Source: Dehalococcoidia bacterium | GTDB lineage: Bacteria; Chloroflexota; Dehalococcoidia; Bin125 | Assembly: GCA_022824765.1 (NCBI GenBank) | Contig: JAJDZG010000163.1 | Span: forward strand, 1-53,266 | Reading direction: 5' to 3' | Length of the DNA: 53,266 bases | Shown: in pieces, positions 28,637 to 36,517 of the stretch | Numbering within the stretch: the stretch's first letter is position 1 | How the letters are laid out: each line of letters opens with the position of its first letter | Program-made: the position numbers and the translations under genes | The notes under the pieces: generated by a model | Databases searched by the model: none | The model's input: the letters and a program-made list of their open reading frames with translations, nothing else | What the model was told of the DNA's origin: nothing

Positions 28637-29193
28637 TACAGCGACCGCATCATCTTCGGGCCGTTGATGATGTCGTCCGCGTGCCCGTTGTCGTGCTCCG
28701 CCCAGGCTTCGAGCAGCGACAGCGCGTTACCGGCGAAACCCATCCGCATCAGCAGGTGATCCTCGGTCAGCGCGGCGAGCAGGATGGTCGACTTCTTCGA
28801 GCCCGCCTGCAGCTGGTCCGCGAGCGCGTCCACAGATACTCCCGCAAACCGCTCGGCGCCGAGCGCGTTGGCCAGGTGCAACTCTGGACTGGGCAACGAC
28901 GGATCCGGCGACCACTCGTCGAGCGGCGATCCGTTCAGCGCCGCGTTGAGCACATCGTGATAGCGACGGTCCGCTGCTGCGACGTGCGCCAGCACGTCGC
29001 GGCGAGACCACTCTGGCGCCGCCGATGCTTCCAGCCAGCTTGTGGCGGGCAGGCTCTCCACCATCTGAATCAGACGGCGCCGCGCCCGCAGGGCGCGGGT
29101 CAGCGGGACCCAGATCGCCGGCGCGAAGTCATCCGCCGGCAGCGGCGGATCTGTCGCCAGAAGCGGTCGGTCATCTGATTGCGGCACGCACAC
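28636..29193 (-). CDS. DinB-like / maleylpyruvate-isomerase-type domain protein
   Basis: WSRRDVLAHVAAADRRYHDVLNAAL...SLLEAWAEHDNGHADDI resembles DinB-like four-helix proteins. Confidence 0.65.
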   Translation of the reverse strand: MCVPQSDDRPLLATDPPLPADDFAPAIWVPLTRALRARRRLIQMVESLPATSWLEASAAPEWSRRDVLAHVAAADRRYHDVLNAALNGSPLDEWSPDPSLPSPELHLANALGAERFAGVSVDALADQLQAGSKKSTILLAALTEDHLLMRMGFAGNALSLLEAWAEHDNGHADDIINGPKMMRSL

Positions 29194-29221
29194 GCCGGGC
29201 AGGCTCCGCGCTGCTCGCTTG

Positions 29222-29731
29222 CTACCAGCTCATCGAAGGATCGGGCGGGCCGAGCTTCCGATAGTTGCCGCCGTAGAAGATGATCGGTTCGTCGTCCGAC
29301 TGCTTCTCGAAAGCCTTGACCTCGCCGACGATGATCTCATGGTCGCCGCCGTCCAACACCGAATGGATGGAACAATCGAACACCATCGTGGCGTTCGCGA
29401 GCCGCGGCTGACCGGTGGCGCCCAGCGTGTGATCATGATCGTCAAACTGGTGCGGCGGAGCGGCGCGCTTGCTGCTGGCAAAGTAGTTGGAGGTGTCCAT
29501 CGCGCTGTCGGGCAGAATGTTGACGGTGTAGGCGCCGGTCTCCTTCAGGAGCGGCAGCACGCTCGCGCCCTTGTCCACGCAGACCAGCACCAGCGGCGGA
29601 TCGAGCGAGAGCGATGAGAACGACTGCGCGGTCATGCCCACGAAGTTGGGGTCCGTACCGGTCGTAATCACGGTGACGCCGCTCGGGAACATGCCCAGCG
29701 CGTTGCGGAATTCTCGGTCGTCGAAGTCCAT
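29222..29731 (-). CDS. Flavin reductase-like FMN-binding protein
   Basis: FRNALGMFPSGVTVITTGTDPNFVGMTAQSFSSLSLDPPLVLVCVDKGAS. Confidence 0.93.
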   Translation of the reverse strand: MDFDDREFRNALGMFPSGVTVITTGTDPNFVGMTAQSFSSLSLDPPLVLVCVDKGASVLPLLKETGAYTVNILPDSAMDTSNYFASSKRAAPPHQFDDHDHTLGATGQPRLANATMVFDCSIHSVLDGGDHEIIVGEVKAFEKQSDDEPIIFYGGNYRKLGPPDPSMSW

Positions 29732-29776
29732 GACGTGCCCTCTCAGCGTCGAGATGCGTGTCTGCGGGATCGCAGG

Positions 29777-30736
29777 CTAGCGCAGCGGCAGGTCGAGCAC
29801 GGTCATCAGGCCGCGTCGAGTGTGCGGTATCACACGGCAGGCGCGCAAGACCGCCGCCGCCGTCGCATCGTCGCCAAAGACGCCGCCCTCGAAACGCAGT
29901 CTCAGCGGCGGCGTTCCGTCGACCACGATCTCGTCGTACTCCATCTCCACCGCTGCGTTGGCTTCGAAGTGTAGCCGCACCGTGTGGCCGTCGAAGGTGG
30001 AGCCTTCCAGCGTCTCCAGCGTGCCGGCCACCAACTCCTGGCCCTCGACCTCGCAGGGGACCATGTCGTGGCGCCAATCGGTCAGCTTCCAGCCGAGCGC
30101 ATATGCGAGCAACCGGGCAGACTCCTCCAGTCCGACGTGACCGAAGCCGCCGCCGGCATTCTTCTCATCCCATTGCGCCTTCGAGATGCCCATACCGACC
30201 TTCTCCTGGAACGGCACGCGCCGCCGCGACGGATCCTGCACTCTGCGCACCGAGACCGACGTAATGCTGTGCGAGATCGATGACAGCGACGCCGGCAATG
30301 CGTCCATCAGGAAGCCTGGATTGACGCCCGTGCCGACCACCGTGCGTTCCGCTCTGCGCGCCAGCACGTCGAGCCCTGCCGCAATCTCCGGGTGACGCGC
30401 ATGCGCGAACGACAACTCCTCGCAGGTGGAGACCACGTGCAGCTCCTGCCGCAGGGCTTCTTCGATCTGCCCCGACACCTTGTCCAGATAGGAACCCGTG
30501 CAGTGGATCAGAATCCCCCCGTCGGAGCGGGAGTCCACGCGCGCCGCCGCGACCGACTGCCGAATCGCGATCTGTGGTGCGCCCTCCACGAAGTCCGACA
30601 GCGAACGCCCAACCATCTCAGGATTGATCTCCACCGCGCCAACGACCTCAAGGTATGGGTCGCCCAGCGCCGCCTCGATCACTCGCAGGCCGATCGGTCC
30701 CAATCCCTGCACGATGACTGGCAGCGGTGCGCTCAT
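29777..30736 (-). CDS. Dihydrodipicolinate reductase-like NAD(P)-binding protein
   Basis: VIVQGLGPIGLRVIEAALGDPYLEVVGAVEINPEMVGRSL Rossmann start; GTGVNPGFLMDALP. Confidence 0.8.
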   Translation of the reverse strand: MSAPLPVIVQGLGPIGLRVIEAALGDPYLEVVGAVEINPEMVGRSLSDFVEGAPQIAIRQSVAAARVDSRSDGGILIHCTGSYLDKVSGQIEEALRQELHVVSTCEELSFAHARHPEIAAGLDVLARRAERTVVGTGVNPGFLMDALPASLSSISHSITSVSVRRVQDPSRRRVPFQEKVGMGISKAQWDEKNAGGGFGHVGLEESARLLAYALGWKLTDWRHDMVPCEVEGQELVAGTLETLEGSTFDGHTVRLHFEANAAVEMEYDEIVVDGTPPLRLRFEGGVFGDDATAAAVLRACRVIPHTRRGLMTVLDLPLR

Positions 30737-30812
30737 ATCGTTCCTCCAACCTCCGTCAACGGTGATAATCTCAGCAGTCTGCGCTGAGGGTACCAACGAA
30801 TCGGAGGCTGAC

Positions 30813-31628
30813 GTGGTCGACTTTCCCGAGCACAACGCCGAGTCGCTCGACGCCTGGAACGTGAACTCGGAGCTGTGGGATCAGGTGCAGGGCGACGACG
30901 GCAACTTTTGGCAGCGAGAGCTCGTCTTCCCCGCCACCATGGAGCTGCTCGAGCCGTTGCCAACGTCCGTGCTCGAAATCGCCTGCGGGAACGGCAACTT
31001 CGCCCGCACGCTGGCGAGACGAGGAGTCTCCGTCACCGCGACCGATGGGTCGTCAGCACAACTCGAACGCGCCAGGAAACGTTCAGCAGGACTCAAGATC
31101 AACTGGGTCCGCGTCGATGCCACAGATCGCTCCGCGCTCGCGGCAATCGCCGATGCCGCGAACGCGCCGTTCGGCGCCATCGTCTGCAACATGGCGCTCA
31201 TGGACATCGCGGAGATCACGCCGCTGTTCGACATGTTGCCACTCGCTCTGGCACGGGACGCGCCGCTGATCTTCTCAATCCTGCACCCCGCCTTCAATCT
31301 GGGCCCCGATGTCCGACTGTTCGCCGAACGACTGGAGACTCCAGACGGCCAACTGGTCGAGCAACGCGGAGTGAGAATCACCGGATACCTCGACATCGGC
31401 GTACAGCACGGCATCGCGGTCGCCGGGCAGCCAAGCCAGCAACCTTACTTCCATCGACCACTACAAGACCTACTGAGCGCCGCCTTTGAGCGCGGCTGGG
31501 TGCTCGACGGTATCCGCGAACCCGCCATGACCGACGGAGGCGAAGGCGACTCCGACAACCGCCTCAGCTGGGATCATCTGCCCAGCATCCCACCAGTCTT
31601 CGTCGCCAGACTCCGCCACCAAGGCTAG
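30813..31628 (+). CDS. Class I SAM-dependent methyltransferase
   Basis: VLEIACGNGNFARTLARRGVSVTATDGSSAQLERARKRS motif I; GTG 30813 start chosen. Confidence 0.88.
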   Translation: MVDFPEHNAESLDAWNVNSELWDQVQGDDGNFWQRELVFPATMELLEPLPTSVLEIACGNGNFARTLARRGVSVTATDGSSAQLERARKRSAGLKINWVRVDATDRSALAAIADAANAPFGAIVCNMALMDIAEITPLFDMLPLALARDAPLIFSILHPAFNLGPDVRLFAERLETPDGQLVEQRGVRITGYLDIGVQHGIAVAGQPSQQPYFHRPLQDLLSAAFERGWVLDGIREPAMTDGGEGDSDNRLSWDHLPSIPPVFVARLRHQG

Positions 31629-31690
31629 GGGATGTTCACAGAAACTGGAGGGCGTCCCAGATCATGGCGAGACCGGGGTCGTGGATCGTC

Positions 31691-31866
31691 GTCCCAGCGA
31701 AGTCTGGGACCTCGCTTGGGGCTGGACGGCGCATCATCCGTCGTCCCAGCGAAGTCTGGGACCTCGCCTGAGGCTGGACGGCGCATCATCCGTCGTCCCA
31801 GCGAAGTCTGGGACCTCGCTTGCGGTTTGTGTAGCTGGCCAGGCGAGATTCCAGACAAGCTGGAAT
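31691..31866. repeat. Tandem 52-bp repeat (palindrome B x3) followed by palindrome A
   Basis: GTCCCAGCGAAGTCTGGGAC at 31691, 31743 and 31795 (exact 52-nt spacing), then GATTCCAGACAAGCTGGAAT at 31847. Confidence 0.92.
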
Positions 31867-31915
31867 GACGAACCCTCACCCCCGCCGCTCAGGATGCTCA
31901 AACCCCTCGTAAGCC

Positions 31916-32257
31916 TCACTCGTCCCAGTCGTCGAGTTCGTCGAGGTCGTAGAGCCGGGCTCTGCCCGCAGCCAGGTCTTCGTCAAGTCGGCGCAGCAGC
32001 TCAGAGATGAACTCTTCGCCCGCTGGCGTCAGCTCGGGGTCGTAACAGATGCCGACGCCGGGGTCGGGATCCCACATCGGTACCCATGCCTGACCTTGCG
32101 GATCGATCATCCGACGCGACAGCCGCGACTCAGTCCACTCCCACCAGGGGTGCTGTTCGCAAAACTGCTCGAAGAGCATCCCCTTGCGACGGCGAATGTC
32201 CGCCATCGACATCGGCGTACCAAGCGTCGATTCGCCCTCAATCCGCCTCAGAGTCAT
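31916..32257 (-). CDS. Hypothetical protein, acidic C-terminus
   Basis: MTLRRIEGESTLGTPMSMADIRRRKGMLFEQFCEQHPWWEW...DLDELDDWDE; start refined to ATG 32257. Confidence 0.55.
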   Translation of the reverse strand: MTLRRIEGESTLGTPMSMADIRRRKGMLFEQFCEQHPWWEWTESRLSRRMIDPQGQAWVPMWDPDPGVGICYDPELTPAGEEFISELLRRLDEDLAAGRARLYDLDELDDWDE

Positions 32258-32300
32258 GCTGGACCTCCCGATGGCACTCAGGATATCCAATCGCTGAGGC

Positions 32301-32627
32301 CTATGGCATCGGCGACCATTCGGTCGGCTGCAGGATGCGGTTTTCGATGTGGTGGACGAGCGGACCGGCCTCCTCGGACGCCGCCCGAGCCGCCTGCCAC
32401 TCAGGGTCGGACGCGAAGTTCTTCCACGCCTCCTCGCGCTGGCCATGACTCTCGAAGCTGACGATGTACCACAGCTCGTCCGAGCGGCCGCCGACGGAGT
32501 TCGTCCAATAGCCCACGTTGCGGATGCCGTGGCGCTCGAACAGCTCCATCGTGTGGTCGCGGAAGCGCTTCATCAGCGCTCCCATCTTGCCCGGATGCGC
32601 GGTGTAGATGCGGAGTTCGTAGATCAT
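32301..32627 (-). CDS. NIPSNAP family protein
   Basis: MIYELRIYTAHPGKMGALMKRFRDHTMELFERHGIRNVGYWTN. Confidence 0.92.
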   Translation of the reverse strand: MIYELRIYTAHPGKMGALMKRFRDHTMELFERHGIRNVGYWTNSVGGRSDELWYIVSFESHGQREEAWKNFASDPEWQAARAASEEAGPLVHHIENRILQPTEWSPMP

Positions 32628-32669
32628 GTCGGTCCCTCTCAATGCTCTCTTGCAGCTCTCTGTGAGCGC

Positions 32670-34403
32670 TCAGTCTCGCAGCTGGTAGAAGCGCAGCGCC
32701 GACGGATGATCGCCGCCGCGCCTGATGCGATTGACTGCCGTCTGCATCCCGGTCGATGCGTTGACCGATTCGCCGTCGTGCGAATTCGGCATGAACCGAG
32801 GATAGTTGCTGCTCGAAACCTCCAGCCGAATCCGATGACCCACATCGAAGCGGTGGCCGAGCGAGGCGAGGTCGACGGTCACCTGTGCCACCTCGCCTGG
32901 AGTCAACAGCACCTCTCGGTCGAACCCCTCGCGGAACCGCGCCCGCATGATGCCGTCCACGAGCGACACCGGCGTGCCGTCGGGATGCACATCGACGAGC
33001 TTGGCCGTGATGTCGGTGTCCGGCCGATCGCTGGAGAACCAAATGTCGACCTCGACGGGACCGGCCGCGTCAATCGGTTCGGTCAGCACGTCGGTCGTGT
33101 AGCAGAGCACGTCGTCGCGATTCTCCGCCTTCGACTGGTCACGGGGTCCTGGCTGGGCGACACCGACGTGCAGCGTCGATCCGCCGTTGGACAGGACCGG
33201 CTTGTAACCCGAGCAGCTGTACTCGTCCCAGCGATGGTCATCCTCCGGGCACGTGTCTGTCAGCCGTCCGTCGCCCCAGGTCATGCTGCCGCCGCCGTCG
33301 GAGCCCAGGTAGAGGGTTCGCTGCACCGCCTCCGCCGGCGGCCACGATTCGGAGGTGCGCCACTCGTTGGCGCCCATCAGGAACCAGCGCACGCCGGGCA
33401 GGTCTCGGTCCTTGCCCTTCAGGTGTCTGTCCAGAAATACATTGATGTCCGCGATCACGTTCGCCGCCGCTGCCGCTCCCGTGGGTCCGAACTCCATCTC
33501 TCCCAACCAGCGGTCATAGTTGGTGTGGGCCCACGGACCCATGATCAGCCGCTGCTCGGTATTCCCCGATTCGCGAATCCCGCGATAGTTGCGCACCGTG
33601 CCGATGCCGAAGATGTCGAACCATCCGCCGATGTGCAGCATCGGCACCTCGAACCGCGAGTAGTCGGCCGAGTGCCGCACCGACTCCCAATACTCGTCGC
33701 GCGTTTCGTGCTCCAGCCACTCGTGCCAGTACGGCGCGACGCCGGGCTCTGAGATGCCCGCCATCCCGTTCAGCGGGCGCGCAGACAGTTGGCGGAAGGC
33801 GTTGTCCATGACCGCTTCCATCATCGCCTCTCGCGACCCATCGGGCCGCTGATGGTCGCGCTGCAGATATCCAGTCGCGGCCAGACCGCTGCCCCACAGG
33901 CCGATGAAGCCCAGCTGGAACGCGCCGCCCTGATACGTCCAGCCGTCGTAGTAGTCGTCGGCGGTGATGATCGGAATCGCACAGCGCAGCGACGGCGGAC
34001 GTTCCCGAGCGGCGAGCATCGTCGTCGCGCCTACGTAGGACGGTCCGTAGATGGCCGTGTTGCCGTCGCACCAATCCTGAGCGGCGACCCATTCCAGCGT
34101 GTCGTAGCCGTCGGGACCTTCCTGGTGGAAGGGCTTGAAATCGCCTTCCGACGCGTAGCGGCCGCGGCAATCGCAGACGACGACCGCGTAGCCGCGCTCG
34201 GCCAGCTTGAGCGCGCTGGGCATCACGGCGACCAGACCAGCGCCCGACATCTCCTTGTCGTACGGCGTGCGCGTGACGATCCCGGGCACCGCGCGGCCGG
34301 GCTGATCGGCGTCCTCCGGGCGATACAGGTCCGCGCGCAGCATGATCCCGTCGCGCATCGGAATCTCGACGTTCTTCTCCACCAGCACCCGTTCGACGCT
34401 CAT
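32670..34403 (-). CDS. CocE/NonD family hydrolase (X-Pro dipeptidyl-peptidase S15-like)
   Basis: VEIPMRDGIMLRADLYRPEDADQPG; GNTAIYGPSYVGATTMLAA; start refined to ATG 34403. Confidence 0.93.
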   Translation of the reverse strand: MSVERVLVEKNVEIPMRDGIMLRADLYRPEDADQPGRAVPGIVTRTPYDKEMSGAGLVAVMPSALKLAERGYAVVVCDCRGRYASEGDFKPFHQEGPDGYDTLEWVAAQDWCDGNTAIYGPSYVGATTMLAARERPPSLRCAIPIITADDYYDGWTYQGGAFQLGFIGLWGSGLAATGYLQRDHQRPDGSREAMMEAVMDNAFRQLSARPLNGMAGISEPGVAPYWHEWLEHETRDEYWESVRHSADYSRFEVPMLHIGGWFDIFGIGTVRNYRGIRESGNTEQRLIMGPWAHTNYDRWLGEMEFGPTGAAAAANVIADINVFLDRHLKGKDRDLPGVRWFLMGANEWRTSESWPPAEAVQRTLYLGSDGGGSMTWGDGRLTDTCPEDDHRWDEYSCSGYKPVLSNGGSTLHVGVAQPGPRDQSKAENRDDVLCYTTDVLTEPIDAAGPVEVDIWFSSDRPDTDITAKLVDVHPDGTPVSLVDGIMRARFREGFDREVLLTPGEVAQVTVDLASLGHRFDVGHRIRLEVSSSNYPRFMPNSHDGESVNASTGMQTAVNRIRRGGDHPSALRFYQLRD

Positions 34404-34474
34404 GAGGCACCTCTGCCGCTGTTCAAGTCGGTTGCTCGCTATGCTAGGAAACAACACGCGGACGGGGGTACGAG

Positions 34475-35083
34475 ATGACGACCAACGTAAACGCCAGCGA
34501 GCTGGGCATTCGCTTTTCGGAAGTCGCGCGCGACAAGCTGGTCGAAGTCTTGACCGGTTATCCCGAGGAAGTCGCCGGGCTGCGCTTGAAGATCAACGGG
34601 CGTACCTCGCAGGGATTCGAGCACGTCCTCACGATCGTCGAGAAGGGCTATGAGCCCGAAGAGGACCTCGTCGCCGACTACCCAGACTTCCGGCTGTTCA
34701 TCGAGGGTGAGCGCGTTGACGATCTGCGCGGTGTCAGCGTCCACTACGAGTTCAAGGGCCCGAACGTCTCGGGGCTCGAGTTCGACAACCCCAACCCCGT
34801 CTGGCGCGACCCGCTCGCGGAGGAAATCCAGCGCATCTTCGACGAACAGGTCAATCCGCAGATTGCCGCGCACGGCGGCTTTGTGCAGCTGCTCGATGTG
34901 CAAGGGTCAAAGGCGTACATCGAAATGGGCGGAGGCTGCCAGGGCTGCGGCATGGCCAACGTCACCCTCAAGCAGGGCATCGAGGTCGCCGTCAAGGAAC
35001 AGCTGCCCGAGATCGACGAACTGATCGACATCACCGACCACCAAAGCGGCGACAACCCCTACTACAAGCCGTCCAAGAAGTAA
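34475..35083 (+). CDS. NfuA-type Fe-S carrier (A-type-like N-domain plus NifU C-domain)
   Basis: NPQIAAHGGFVQLLDVQGSKAYIEMGGGCQGCGMANVTLKQGIE (CxxC) NifU domain; N-terminal HesB/IscA-like region. Confidence 0.9.
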   Translation: MTTNVNASELGIRFSEVARDKLVEVLTGYPEEVAGLRLKINGRTSQGFEHVLTIVEKGYEPEEDLVADYPDFRLFIEGERVDDLRGVSVHYEFKGPNVSGLEFDNPNPVWRDPLAEEIQRIFDEQVNPQIAAHGGFVQLLDVQGSKAYIEMGGGCQGCGMANVTLKQGIEVAVKEQLPEIDELIDITDHQSGDNPYYKPSKK

Positions 35084-35140
35084 GCGCCGCGCCGCTCGTT
35101 CGCCGTCCGATCGCTGTCGACTGGCTGAGGGCGCAAGATC

Positions 35141-36511
35141 GTGGCAATCGTCCTGCTGCTCTCGACGTATGAGCAAGGACACCAACCGCTCGGCATCGCC
35201 GCGCCGGCGGCGGCACTCCGTGCCGCAGGCCACGACGTCTCCGCGTTCGACCTCGCCGTCCAATCGATCAGCTCCGACCAACTCCTCGACGCCGCGGCCC
35301 GCGCCGATCTGATCGGCATCTCCACGCCGATGCACACCGCAGCGCGACTCGGCGTCCGCGTGGCCCGTCAGCTGCAGGCCTCCTCTGATCGGTCTGATCG
35401 GATCGTCTTCTACGGTCACGCGGCCAACTCGCTGCGCGACTTGGGACTGGGCCGAGCGGTGTCGGGCGATGTCGATCTGCAGCTGGTGGCGTTGGCTGAC
35501 GGCGGCGATGCGTCGGTCGTGCCGCTCTTCGACCGCGAAGCGCGTCTCACGCCGGACCGATCGCTGCTGCCGCCGCTCGATCAGTACGCCCGTTACCGCT
35601 CGGCCGACGGCGACACGCACCTGGCCGGCTACGTCGAGGCGACACGCGGTTGCGCTCACCGCTGCACGCATTGCCCGCTCACGCCCATCTACGGCGGGCG
35701 GCTCCGATTGAACGGCGCGGCGGCCGTGCTGACAGACATCGACCAGCAGGTCGCGGCCGGAGCCGAACACATCACCTTCGGCGACCCTGACTTCCTCAAC
35801 GCGCCCCAACTCGCCGTGGAACTGCTGGAGGCTGCCTCAACAGCGCACCCGCAACTCACGTTTGATGCGACGATCAAGGTCGAGCATCTGCTCGAACATC
35901 GAGCGCTGCTGCCCCAGATGGCCTGCTGCGGCGTCACGTTCATCACGTCGGCCTTTGAGTCAGTCGACGACCAGCTGCTCGACGTCCTCGACAAAGGCCA
36001 CACCGCTGCCGACCTCGACACGGCGCTTGGCCTGGCCGAGCTGGCAGGCATCGCGCTGCGACCGACCTGGCTGCCCTTCACGCCCTGGACGTCGCCGCAG
36101 CACTATCTCGACCTGCTGCAGTTCGTGGAGACCCGCCAACTGGTCGACGTCACACCGCCCGTCCAGCTCGGCCTGCGGCTGCTGGCACCGGACGACTCGC
36201 CATTGGTGGCGCCGATGCGCGAGATGGGGGCGCTCGTCGACTACGACACGGATGGTCTGACCTGGAACTGGCGGCATGCCGACCCGCGCATGGATGATCT
36301 GCAGGGCGAGCTGGCACGACTGGCAGAGATGCAGGCGGACTTCGCAACAATCAAGCGCGCCGCCTGCGAGGTGCTGGGCATCAATCCCTGGCCCGACATC
36401 AACGCGCCGCACCTGCACCGTCCCGGCCTGACCGAAGATTGGTTCTGTTGAGCAGAGCCAACCGGAGACCAGTTGGCCCCCACAGACACCATCAGCCTCA
36501 TCAACGTCTAG
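35141..36511 (+). CDS. B12-binding-type radical SAM protein, predicted selenoprotein with C-terminal CUAEP tail (TGA at 36449-36451 read as Sec)
   Basis: RGCAHRCTHCPL radical SAM CxxxCxxC; N-terminal LLLSTYEQGHQPLGIAAPAAALRAAGHDV; after FC the TGA is followed in frame by GCA GAG CCA ... GTC TAG (AEPTGDQLAPTDTISLINV-stop at 36509-36511); SECIS-like hairpin immediately 3'. Confidence 0.88.
36457..36477 (+). promoter_or_regulatory. Putative bacterial SECIS hairpin for the Sec codon at 36449
   Basis: GCCAAC-C-GG-AGA-CC-A-GTTGGC: 6-bp stem, C/A mismatch, 2 bp, AGA loop; loop G at 36467, 16 nt past the TGA. Confidence 0.7.
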
Positions 36512-36517
36512 TCAGTT

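Noticed and set aside
31632-32010. Short ORFs carrying RRPSEVWDLAWG / HSSLSGISP repeats (also near 19100-19600 and 45500-46130)
   Set aside because: They are translations of palindromes A and B, not proteins.
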